14,866 nucleotides of DNA, taken from the NCBI GenBank assembly GCA_905209435.1, contig CAJLTE010000079.1, forward strand, positions 1-14,866, written 5' to 3'. This document shows, in pieces, positions 7,102 to 14,102 of this stretch. How positions within the stretch are numbered: the stretch's first letter is position 1; each line of letters opens with the position of its first letter. Both the position numbers and the translations under genes were made by a program. The stretch comes from an uncultured Blautia sp. Lineage in GTDB: Bacteria; Bacillota_A; Clostridia; Lachnospirales; Lachnospiraceae. The notes beneath the pieces are model-generated. The model searched no databases. It was not told where the DNA came from and saw only the letters and a program-made list of their open reading frames with translations.

Positions 7102-7152
7102 AAAAGAAGGATAATTTCTGCACTTCTCATGCATAGAAACTATCCTTCTTTT
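7102..7152 (-). terminator. Strong terminator after the permease gene
   Basis: AAAAGAAGGATA (7102-7113) pairs perfectly with TATCCTTCTTTT (7141-7152). After one mismatch the stem continues as TTTCT/AGAAA (7115-7119 with 7135-7139). On the minus strand the 3' arm runs into TTCTTTTTATATG, a good U-tract. It starts 4 bp past the permease stop codon and closes the leftward operon, facing the AroD terminators. Confidence 0.75.
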
Positions 7153-7155
7153 ACT

Positions 7156-8541
7156 TTATGATTCAGAAATTTTTTTCTGTTCTGCTTTCTTCTCAAACGG
7201 ATTCCAGTTAGACAGGAAAATATTCAGTCCGAATCCTACTGCAAGCGCCCATGCAGATGCCCATGCAGTTCCCTGTGTAGCAAGAACTGCTGCCATTACA
7301 CCTGCGATCATTTTGTCTCTGTCACTCTTGCAGTAATCCATACCGATCCTTGCACATACAAATGCCTGGAACATCAGAGTGATGGATGATCCAACACCAA
7401 AGATCGGGCGGAAGAAGCTTACTACAGGAATGATCATTACACTTAAGAATGTAGCCAGACGGAAGGAGGACATTCCTCCAAGAAGGGATTTCATAGCTTT
7501 CTTTCCTTCTCTGTAACGCATGGATACAGATACAGTCATTCCAACCCATAACGGACCGGAAAGCGGCGGGAATGGTGCGATGATGGACAGGATCAGGTTT
7601 CTCAGACCGCTGACCAGATTGGAACGGCTGGAATTGAAATCAATATATTCATCATCGCGAGCCTGTCTTGCCTCTGTTACCAGAGTCTCTGTTGTAACAA
7701 AATCACCAAATGCAATCAGATAACATACCAGTGCCAGCGGTAAAGCTTTTACAAACATAGATACCGGTGGAATTCCGACTCCAAAAATGCTTACCTGATC
7801 AATTACCTCACGAAGATGTGGAAGACGGATAAAAGTTCCGATTTCCAGACCCGGTGCATCCAGTTCGCCAACCAGGAGTCCTACTATCATTGCCAGAAGA
7901 TAGGGAAACAAATTGCCGTATCTCGCTACAAGGTCAAAGAACTTATTTGTCTTTCTCTTCTCCTGGTATTTGTCAGAAAAACTGATCAGGATCAGTAGGC
8001 CTACACCGGCTACGATCGCCAGAGGATATTTATGCATGTTTCCGCCTTCACCGAGCTGTCCTGCCATAACAGTGACAGGTGCAGCAAGAAGAATTCCTCC
8101 CTTAACAGAGTCCGGTACTGCATGGACAAATTTATCTGCCAGCTTCGTCACACCCATAAATATGAATACAAGACCTACCAGCATCTGTAATGCGATCATC
8201 GCCTGTATCCGTTCTTTTCCCATAGGGAAGCCTTCCAGGAATACAATGGTCAAAGGCAGTGTCGGTGTGATCCATCCCGGTACCACCGGATCACCCAGCA
8301 GGCTGTGAAGCAGATAAAGAAATGTCTCAATAATTACACAGCTCCACGCCAGCTCATAAGGAAGCCCTAGATACTGTTCCAGATAAGGAACGGCAGCCAG
8401 CGCTGTTACGCCCAGGATCAGACCCTGAATGAACTCAACAGATTCTATCTTGTAATGAATAAACGGAAGTCTTATCTGAAATGGTCCAAAGGGGATGTAG
8501 GGCAGTTCATTTTCTCTTTTTTGTGTTCTCGTATGTGCCAT
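7156..8541 (-). CDS. Polytopic permease, probably NCS2/SulP-like fold
   Basis: The product (461 aa) is a very hydrophobic membrane protein with about a dozen membrane segments. Features include QGLILGVTALAAVPYL (39-54), GDPVVPGWITPTLPLT (83-98), LLAAPVTVMAGQLGEGGN (151-168) and a charged cytoplasmic stretch TEARQARDDEYIDF. The proline-rich re-entrant-looking segments and length resemble xanthine/uracil and sulfate-type transporters (7+7 fold). The classic NCS2 purine signature is not evident, so the substrate is unknown. The ATG at 8541 has an AAGGAG site. It follows the MFS gene by 209 bp on the same strand and is the last gene of the leftward set, so it may import another aromatic or hydroaromatic acid or export a product. 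The family call is moderate. Confidence 0.55.
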   Translation of the reverse strand: MAHTRTQKRENELPYIPFGPFQIRLPFIHYKIESVEFIQGLILGVTALAAVPYLEQYLGLPYELAWSCVIIETFLYLLHSLLGDPVVPGWITPTLPLTIVFLEGFPMGKERIQAMIALQMLVGLVFIFMGVTKLADKFVHAVPDSVKGGILLAAPVTVMAGQLGEGGNMHKYPLAIVAGVGLLILISFSDKYQEKRKTNKFFDLVARYGNLFPYLLAMIVGLLVGELDAPGLEIGTFIRLPHLREVIDQVSIFGVGIPPVSMFVKALPLALVCYLIAFGDFVTTETLVTEARQARDDEYIDFNSSRSNLVSGLRNLILSIIAPFPPLSGPLWVGMTVSVSMRYREGKKAMKSLLGGMSSFRLATFLSVMIIPVVSFFRPIFGVGSSITLMFQAFVCARIGMDYCKSDRDKMIAGVMAAVLATQGTAWASAWALAVGFGLNIFLSNWNPFEKKAEQKKISES

Positions 8542-8622
8542 ACAAATTCTCCTTTTCAGTGAATTGTTAGATTATTTCTATGTTTTTTCATATGTTTTCT
8601 ATCTATTTTGTTAATTATTAAA

Positions 8623-8711
8623 CAATCTGATTGAAAAGGAAATCCAATCTGACCGAAAAATGAATTCGAAACTTGTAATGTCCAAACGTATCTTCGGTTG
8701 GATTGGATTTC
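8623..8711. repeat. Three CAATCTGA-type boxes forming direct and inverted repeats
   Basis: CAATCTGATTGAAAA (8623-8637) and CAATCTGACCGAAAA (8645-8659) are direct repeats, 13 of 15 identical, exactly 22 bp apart (two helical turns). A third copy is inverted. The arms AAATCCAATCTGACCGAA (8640-8657) and TTCGGTTGGATTGGATTT (8693-8710) form an 18-bp stem with two G-T pairs and can gain one more G-C pair (8639 with 8711). The block lies between the MFS stop and the permease start. It could be an MFS terminator/processing hairpin, an operator for the permease, or both; there is no long U-tract on the minus strand. Confidence 0.6.
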
Positions 8712-8750
8712 AACATCATGGAATTTCTGTATCTTATTTGTTTCTATAAC

Positions 8751-9950
8751 TTACTTGTTTCTGTTCTTCTTCACAAAGAGGGCGAGCAAGATACCACAGA
8801 TGGTTACTGCCATGTTCAGAAGCAGAATCATTCTCGGTGCACCGCTTCCACCTACTTTTGTAATGTATCCGGCAAGGCTTAAAATTGTATAGTTTGCAAT
8901 GCTGGACGCGATCATTACCAGAGAAGTGGCTGTTCCCTTGTTCTCAGGGAAGAACTCTGCTGTAGTAGAAACTGCGAGCTGAAGTACACCACCGGCACCT
9001 GCATAGCCGATGACGAAACCACCTACTAGACAAATAAACGGTGCCTGGATGAAATAGCAAAATGCAAGCATAATCGTAGAGATCAGAGGATAAATGATCA
9101 GTACACTAATCTCTTTTAAACCTTTCTTAATAAAGGCTGCGGTTGCAAGAATCGCTACTGCAGTTCCCAGCGCATACAGAGACTGGATCTTGGAAGGATC
9201 TGACATTCCATAGGAACGTGCAAGCTCCTGATTGCAATTCAGCCACAGCATAAATGTGGAAGAACTTGTAAATCCGATAAGGATTGCTGCGATTGCCGCA
9301 GGAGAAATCTTGTGTCCGGATTTCTTTTTATCAGTTTTTACCTGTGCAACCTTTTCTCTTTTAGGGAAAGGAAGAATCAGGATCAAAATTCCATCGATAA
9401 AAATTGCAATACCAGCAATAATAAAAATTGTCTTGTATGACATATTTGCAGATGCTACGATACCGATCAGGAACGGAAGTAAAAACTGGCTCAGACAGAT
9501 GGAGAATTTTGTAAACAGATTCGCTACTGACGGATTGTTTACATAGATTTCCATACAGGTCGGGCTTACGCAGGTATCAAGGAAAGAGTTTGCAATTCCA
9601 CCGATGACCGCAAACGCATATCCCATTGCCATGGATGTGGAATTGGCCATTCCAAAAAAGTATGCTACATAACAGAGCACACCGATGATTCCGCTCAGTC
9701 TTCGTCCGTATTTGTCAGACAGAGGGCCGGAGAAAGGAAGGGAGATTAAGCGTCCCAGTCCAAGTGCCGCAATTACAGATACTACCATACTTACATCCAG
9801 AGTGCCATCTGCCAGAGTCTTGGCGCCCCAGGCAGCAGCAAACTCTGGTTTGTACTGCCCAAGGATAGAAGCACCGATTCCATGAATGAAATAGGTAAAA
9901 TATGCTGCAAGAGAGGTGAAAATGAGCATTTTATTTGTTTTCTGTTTCAT
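8751..9950 (-). CDS. MFS transporter, YdiN/YdiM-like (candidate shikimate/quinate importer)
   Basis: The product (399 aa) has about 12 membrane helices. The N-terminal half carries SLAAYFTYFIHGIGASILGQ (13-32) and the MFS loop motif LGRLISLPFSGPLSDKYGRR (65-84), followed by GGIANSFLDTCVSPTCME. These match the order and wording of E. coli YdiM/YdiN as I remember them (YFSYFLHGIS, GLGRLIS, SDKFGRR, GIANSALDTGG). In E. coli those genes adjoin ydiB-aroD, the same partners found here. It follows SDH2 by only 27 bp and has a GGAG site, so it is very likely translated from the same mRNA. Proposed role: inner-membrane uptake of shikimate or quinate. Transport specificity is inferred from context. Confidence 0.78.
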   Translation of the reverse strand: MKQKTNKMLIFTSLAAYFTYFIHGIGASILGQYKPEFAAAWGAKTLADGTLDVSMVVSVIAALGLGRLISLPFSGPLSDKYGRRLSGIIGVLCYVAYFFGMANSTSMAMGYAFAVIGGIANSFLDTCVSPTCMEIYVNNPSVANLFTKFSICLSQFLLPFLIGIVASANMSYKTIFIIAGIAIFIDGILILILPFPKREKVAQVKTDKKKSGHKISPAAIAAILIGFTSSSTFMLWLNCNQELARSYGMSDPSKIQSLYALGTAVAILATAAFIKKGLKEISVLIIYPLISTIMLAFCYFIQAPFICLVGGFVIGYAGAGGVLQLAVSTTAEFFPENKGTATSLVMIASSIANYTILSLAGYITKVGGSGAPRMILLLNMAVTICGILLALFVKKNRNK

Positions 9951-9977
9951 TTTTAGTCTCCTACGTTATTGTGAGAT

Positions 9978-10862
9978 TTATTTGTTTTCGTTTTCTTCCT
10001 GGAATTTCTGGTATTCAGCAGTCGGCATTTCCAGTCCTGTGTAAAGTTTATAAGCTGCTGCGCCCTGCCATAACAGCATTCCTTTTCCGCCGATTGCAAG
10101 CTTGCAACCTGCTTCTTTGGCTTCTTTTACCATTCTTGTTTCAGCAGGATTGTAAACAACGTCTGCTACTACAAGATCCGGACGGAACATGGATTTATCT
10201 TTGATCAGAGTAAGTTCTTCGTGAGGTTTCATGCCTGCAAGTGTTGCGTTTACAAGAATGTCTGCATTTGCAACCTCTTCTTTCAGTTTTGCCTCATCTG
10301 CCAGATCAAATACCTGAACTTTGCATTCCGGTGTTTCTTTTTTCAGTTTCTCTGCTGTGGACTCTGCACGTGCAAAGAATGGGTCTTTCGGATTGAAGAT
10401 AGAAATGGATTCTGCTCCGTCTAATGCACACTGTACCTGGATTGCTGTTGCAGCACCGCCTGCACCGAGAACTACCATTTTTTTGCCTTTTACGTCAACG
10501 CCGTGTTCTTTTAAGTTGCGGACAAATCCGATACCGTCTGTGATATGTCCTACTAATTTACCGTCTTCATTAACGATTGTGTTAACTGCACCGATGATTC
10601 TTGCTGCAGGTGAAAGCTCATCCATGTGTTTTGCAACTTCGTTCTTGCATGGCATTGTTACGTTTGCGCCTCTCATTTTGAAAAGACGGATTGCATCCAG
10701 AGCAGCCGGAACCTGGTCTTCCTTGATGTCAAACGCCATGTAAGCATAATCAAGGTTGTGATAACGGAAGCTGAAGTTATACATTGCCGGTGATCCTGAG
10801 TGTCCTACCGGGCTTCCGATAAGTGCCATTAATCCTGTTGTTCCTTTGATTCTCTGTTCCAT
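9978..10862 (-). CDS. Quinate/shikimate dehydrogenase 2 (YdiB-like)
   Basis: The product is 294 aa, with an AGGAGG-type site (CAGGAGGC) before the ATG at 10862. Its key residues fall at the same numbers as in SDH1: Ser22/Ser24 (GHSGSP), Lys73 (TMPCK), Asn94, Asp109 (HITDG), GAGGAA at 133-138; the C-terminal Gln is Gln266. It differs where cofactor choice is set: NPKDPFF (157-163) replaces NRKDEFW. The arginine that usually contacts the NADP phosphate is gone and Asp160 is kept, which points to NAD. It also has NATLAGMKP where SDH1 has the family-like NATGVGMKP. It would oxidise a quinate- or shikimate-like polyol acid. The gene precedes the MFS gene and follows OYE2. Substrate preference relative to SDH1 is unknown. 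Confidence 0.87.
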   Translation of the reverse strand: MEQRIKGTTGLMALIGSPVGHSGSPAMYNFSFRYHNLDYAYMAFDIKEDQVPAALDAIRLFKMRGANVTMPCKNEVAKHMDELSPAARIIGAVNTIVNEDGKLVGHITDGIGFVRNLKEHGVDVKGKKMVVLGAGGAATAIQVQCALDGAESISIFNPKDPFFARAESTAEKLKKETPECKVQVFDLADEAKLKEEVANADILVNATLAGMKPHEELTLIKDKSMFRPDLVVADVVYNPAETRMVKEAKEAGCKLAIGGKGMLLWQGAAAYKLYTGLEMPTAEYQKFQEENENK

Positions 10863-10895
10863 TTTCTGTTTGCCTCCTGAAATATTTTTGTCAGC

Positions 10896-10926
10896 ATCCG
10901 GATACGTTTTACATGTGTATCCGGAT
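10896..10926. repeat. ATCCGGATAC stem-loop in the SDH2 leader
   Basis: ATCCGGATAC (10896-10905) and GTATCCGGAT (10917-10926) are perfect 10-bp inverted arms with an 11-nt loop, 33 bp upstream of the SDH2 ATG. Because ATCCGGAT is itself palindromic, the two arms are also direct repeats 23 bp apart. On the minus strand no U-tract follows, so it is a leader structure or operator rather than a terminator. Confidence 0.6.
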
Positions 10927-10953
10927 ATTTTTCATTTGTAAAATCATTTTCAA

Positions 10954-11016
10954 GTTACTGTTCGTCGATAATATCATATAGATTATTTTAATTACAACTA
11001 TAAAATGAACAGTAAC
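10954..11016 (-). promoter_or_regulatory. SDH2 promoter bracketed by a perfect 10-bp inverted repeat
   Basis: Minus-strand promoter: TTGTAA (10997-10992), 18 nt, TATTAT (10973-10968), with TG one base before the -10 (extended -10). The start would be near 10961. GTTACTGTTC (10954-10963) and GAACAGTAAC (11007-11016) are perfect inverted arms; one covers the start site, the other lies just upstream of the -35. This is a good layout for looping repression or for a LysR-type regulator. The right arm is also part of GAAC-N7-GTTC (11007-11021). Confidence 0.5.
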
Positions 11017-11026
11017 CGTTCCATCC

Positions 11027-11057
11027 ACTGTCTGGTTCTTTTTGTTATTGAGACAGT
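11027..11057. repeat. Stem-loop after OYE2
   Basis: ACTGTCT (11027-11033) and AGACAGT (11051-11057) with a 17-nt loop, about 20 bp past the OYE2 stop. The T-rich tail (TTTTGTTT) is on the plus strand, so as a terminator for leftward OYE2 transcription it is imperfect. Confidence 0.4.
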
Positions 11058-11077
11058 TTTGTTTCCTATTGTTGTAA

Positions 11078-13003
11078 TTATAATGTGGAAGCTACCTCAT
11101 ACGCTTCTTTAGTAGCGTCAAGTGCTCTTCTTGCGCGGATCGCATCACCGATCACATATGTGTCCGGTACGATTGCTTTGATCTCTTCGCCGAATGGATT
11201 GTAATTTCTGAATCCCATAGAAAGAATTACAGAATCATATCCTCTGGACTCATGTCTCTGACCGTCTGCTGTCTCATACTCTACGCCGTCTTCATAGAAT
11301 TTGCATACTTTTGCACCTGTGATCTCTTTGATTCCGTAATCTTCGAAATCTTTCATCAGGTAAACTCTATGCTCGTGGATCACATCTGCACCTACAGTAT
11401 CTCTGAACTCGATAACTGTTACGTCATGGTTCTGCTCTCCGAGGAATGCTGCTGTTTCGCATCCAACCATACCACCGCCTACAACCAGGACTTTCTTTCC
11501 TGCTGCTCTCTTACCGTCAAGGAGATCAGAGCCATGAATAATTGCAGGATTGTCGATTCCTTCAATTGGAAGGATCAGTGTTCTGGAACCGGAAGCAACA
11601 ATTACGCTATCTGGTTTCTCTTCCTTGATAAGATCCAGAGTTACTTCCTGGTTCATCTTGATTGTCACGCCTGCTTTCTGGCAGCGAACGATATAGCTGC
11701 GGATCATGTTTGTGATGTCACCTTTTCCCGGAGGATAAGCTGCGAGGCGCATGTTTCCGCCAAGTTTATCACTTGATTCATAAAGTGTTACCTGATGACC
11801 TTTTTCCTGTGCGATAAATGCAGCGCAGAGGCCTGCAACACCGCCGCCGATTACCATTACTTTCTTAGCTTTTTCTGCAGGAACGATTTCCTGAGCTTCA
11901 TGTCCAAGGAATGGGTTTGCCAGACAGCAGATCGGGTTTCCGGCATACATATTTGCTACGCAGCCCTGAAGACATGCGATACATGGGATCATATCTTCCA
12001 GTCTTTCTTCCTGTGCTTTTAATGGCATATGAGGATCTGCAAGACTCTGACGTCCGAATGCAACCAGATCACAGCGTCCTTCTTTTACCATTAATTCAGC
12101 AAACTGTGGCTCTGTATAACGTCCAACTGTGATTACAGGAATAGATACAGCACGTTTGATTTCTTCTACCTGAGAAGCGGAAAAACCACCGTGTGTAACT
12201 GTTGGTGCCCACATGAATTCATCACGGATATGAACAGCACGGGATACATGGATGGCATCCAGTCCGCATCCTTCCAGATATACAGCGATCGCAGCACTGT
12301 CATGCACATCAAGACCGCCAGGTACTTCGTCGCAACTGTTGATTCTGGCAAGAACTGCGATTTTTCCTTCTGTCATTTTCTTTACTTCTTCGATGATCAG
12401 ACGGGAGAAACGCATTCTGTTCTCAAAAGAACCTCCGAACTCATCCAGTCTCTTATTTGTTCTTGGGGAAAGGAAAGTGCTTACCAGATAGCCATGTGCC
12501 ATATGGATCTCAACTGCATCTACGCCTGCTTCCATGGCTCTCTTTGCTGCGAGGCCATAGCCTTTTACCAGTTCATAAACTTCTTCAGTCGTAACTTCCT
12601 TTGGTGTATCTCTTCCACAGTCTGACGGAATGCTTGTAGCTGCCTCGATCGGTGCACCTGCGTTCTTTGCATTTCCTTCAGGACCTGCATTCTGAAGCTG
12701 TACGGAAACCTTTGCTCCCTCTGCATGACAGGCATCTACTACCTTGCGGAAGCTTTCGATTGTGGAGTCATCATAAAGACATGGTTTGCGAGGGCCGCCC
12801 TTTGCGCCTTTATGTACTACTGTTGCTTCGATTGTGATCAGACCGAAGCCGCCTTTTGCTCTTTCACGATAATAAGCAGCGGACTGTTCACTCATGCTTC
12901 CGTCTGTGTTTGCAAAGTTGTTTCCCATTGGCGGAACTACGAAGCGGTTCTTTACTGTCATTGGACCGATGTTGATCGGCTGAAACATTGCATTAAATTT
13001 CAT
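11078..13003 (-). CDS. OYE-type Fe-S flavoenzyme 2 (2,4-dienoyl-CoA/2-enoate reductase family)
   Basis: The product (641 aa) has the same three-part design as OYE1 but is clearly divergent in sequence. The FMN barrel (about 1-335) includes NRFVVPPMGN, EIHMAHGYLVSTFLSP (His167, His170, Tyr172) and NKRLDEFGGS. The 4Fe-4S ligands are Cys341, Cys344, Cys348 and Cys360, with Cys359 adjacent. The dinucleotide folds are VMVIGGGVAG (382-391) and VLVVGGGMVG (505-514). The ATG at 13003 follows an AAGGAG site. It lies between the TIM-barrel gene (129 bp) and SDH2 (215 bp). A NADH-dependent reduction of a conjugated C=C bond in a hydroaromatic intermediate is the most economical role. Oxidative demethylation or bile-acid activity, known in relatives, is not supported by the neighbours. 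Substrate unproven. Confidence 0.85.
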   Translation of the reverse strand: MKFNAMFQPINIGPMTVKNRFVVPPMGNNFANTDGSMSEQSAAYYRERAKGGFGLITIEATVVHKGAKGGPRKPCLYDDSTIESFRKVVDACHAEGAKVSVQLQNAGPEGNAKNAGAPIEAATSIPSDCGRDTPKEVTTEEVYELVKGYGLAAKRAMEAGVDAVEIHMAHGYLVSTFLSPRTNKRLDEFGGSFENRMRFSRLIIEEVKKMTEGKIAVLARINSCDEVPGGLDVHDSAAIAVYLEGCGLDAIHVSRAVHIRDEFMWAPTVTHGGFSASQVEEIKRAVSIPVITVGRYTEPQFAELMVKEGRCDLVAFGRQSLADPHMPLKAQEERLEDMIPCIACLQGCVANMYAGNPICCLANPFLGHEAQEIVPAEKAKKVMVIGGGVAGLCAAFIAQEKGHQVTLYESSDKLGGNMRLAAYPPGKGDITNMIRSYIVRCQKAGVTIKMNQEVTLDLIKEEKPDSVIVASGSRTLILPIEGIDNPAIIHGSDLLDGKRAAGKKVLVVGGGMVGCETAAFLGEQNHDVTVIEFRDTVGADVIHEHRVYLMKDFEDYGIKEITGAKVCKFYEDGVEYETADGQRHESRGYDSVILSMGFRNYNPFGEEIKAIVPDTYVIGDAIRARRALDATKEAYEVASTL

Positions 13004-13069
13004 GTGACCTTCTCCTTTTTCTCTGGATTTTATTTATATTTTCAGTATTTTTTATCTCATCAAAAATGT

Positions 13070-13103
13070 GGATCAGGCAGGCGTGGAGATTTCTGCCTGA
13101 TCC
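13070..13103 (-). terminator. Hairpin between TIM-barrel gene and OYE2 (terminator/attenuator)
   Basis: GGATCAGGCAG (13070-13080) and CTGCCTGATCC (13093-13103) form a perfect 11-bp GC-rich stem with a 12-nt loop. On the minus strand ACATTTTTG follows. It lies 29 bp after the TIM-barrel stop. Partial termination here would lower OYE2-SDH2-MFS expression relative to the first gene. Confidence 0.6.
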
Positions 13104-13132
13104 TTTAATCTGTTGGTTTATCCGTCAGAGAC

Positions 13133-13975
13133 TTACTGAAGAACCTCCGGCCATGCTTCCTCAAGCACTTTCTTTGTGTTCTCATATGTATGGTTTGCAG
13201 CATATTCAAGTCCTTTTGCAAGGATTGCATCGCTGATGACTTCTACACCGATTGCGTTTGGTTTGATTCCTTTTTCTTTTACCATCTTAACGAACGCTGC
13301 TGTACATCCGATTCCTGTTCCGGGAGCAAGACGGTCATGCATGGATTCGTCTCTTAAGATTGTTGTTGCATATGGTCTTTCCCATACATCGTTGATCTGG
13401 ATGGATACGATCTTGTCTGCCGGGATGTCTTCGATCACAGAAAGGTCAACCGGCTGATTTGCTCTTACCCAGTGCCAGGTATCCATGATCAGTTTTGCAT
13501 TCTCGCAGTCAGCTGCCTTTACAACTGCCCAGCCTTTTTTCATATCCGGTATTCCGCTGTATGGCATTGGTTCAACACCGATGATGTATTTTCCTGCTCT
13601 CTGGCATAATTCTCTTAATTTCTGAGCAGTATATTCTACGGAGTAGTTTTCCATCAGACCACAGTTGATCTGTTTTACGTCAAATAATTCACACATATGG
13701 AAGCAGAGCTGTTCTTTGTATTTCTGTTCGTAAGATCTGTGTTCTTCTGCCCACTGTACGATGTACTCAACCTCTGTTACTTTCATACCATGTTTGTCCA
13801 GAATAGCAAGAATGTCTTTGTCAAAAAGTCCCTCATTCAACGCATCTACATAAGTTTCTGCACGAAGGCCGATTCCTTCGTATCCTGCGTTCTTTGCAGC
13901 GATCACTCTGTCTTCAAATTTGCACTGATCTCCCAGTGTCCAGGAACTGATAGTAATTGGAAATTCTTTTGACAT
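13133..13975 (-). CDS. TIM-barrel sugar phosphate isomerase-like protein, candidate 3-dehydroshikimate dehydratase
   Basis: The ATG at 13975 has an AGGAGG site (13984-13989) 8 bp upstream and gives 280 aa. An in-frame ATG at 14002 would add nine residues and lies upstream of the ribosome site, so it is rejected. The protein is a xylose isomerase-like barrel. Probable metal ligands are Glu135 (GVEPMP), Asp165 with His168 (IMDTWHW), Gln193 (IQINDV) and Glu245 (GVEVISD), an E-D-Q/H-E set shared by epimerases and AsbF/QuiC-type dehydratases. LAPGTGIG (216-223) stands where relatives have a PGEG-like loop. In this gene context a dehydratase making protocatechuate from 3-dehydroshikimate is the leading idea; an isomerase acting on a reduced intermediate is the main alternative. 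It is the first gene of the leftward set, divergent from the LysR gene. Confidence 0.68.
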   Translation of the reverse strand: MSKEFPITISSWTLGDQCKFEDRVIAAKNAGYEGIGLRAETYVDALNEGLFDKDILAILDKHGMKVTEVEYIVQWAEEHRSYEQKYKEQLCFHMCELFDVKQINCGLMENYSVEYTAQKLRELCQRAGKYIIGVEPMPYSGIPDMKKGWAVVKAADCENAKLIMDTWHWVRANQPVDLSVIEDIPADKIVSIQINDVWERPYATTILRDESMHDRLAPGTGIGCTAAFVKMVKEKGIKPNAIGVEVISDAILAKGLEYAANHTYENTKKVLEEAWPEVLQ

Positions 13976-14050
13976 CTTTTTGTCCTCCTGATAAAATCGC
14001 ATAATTTTTTTGTTTATTTTGGAATTATTTTGTATCTTTTTGATATATGT

Positions 14051-14079
14051 ATTATATATCTTTGTTAAATATAAAACAA
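14051..14079 (-). promoter_or_regulatory. Candidate promoter of the leftward catabolic operon
   Basis: Minus strand: TTGTTT (14079-14074), 17-nt spacer, perfect TATAAT (14056-14051). RNA would start near 14044, about 70 nt before the TIM-barrel ATG. Confidence 0.55.
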
Positions 14080-14082
14080 ATT

Positions 14083-14101
14083 GGTTCTACCATGTGAATC
14101 C
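14083..14101. promoter_or_regulatory. Candidate LysR operator between divergent promoters
   Basis: GGTTC (14083-14087) and GAATCC (14096-14101) form an imperfect dyad containing a T-N11-A core (TTCTACCATGTGA). It sits exactly between the -35 boxes of the two divergent promoters, centred near -48 for the leftward and -46 for the rightward start, the usual place for a LysR-type site. Confidence 0.45.
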
Positions 14102-14102
14102 A

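Noticed and set aside
10896..10926. Terminator for OYE2
   Set aside because: On the minus strand no U-run follows the stem, and it lies downstream of the SDH2 promoter candidate, so it is a leader element.
10990..11079. AATTACAAC/GTTGTAATT inverted repeat linking the SDH2 -35 region with the OYE2 stop
   Set aside because: AT-rich arms 72 bp apart with one arm over a stop codon; too weak to list as a feature.
2805..13003. Bile-acid (bai) operon based on BaiCD/BaiH-like reductases
   Set aside because: No bai partners (CoA ligase, 7-alpha-dehydratase, steroid dehydrogenase) are present; the neighbours are shikimate-type dehydrogenases and AroD.
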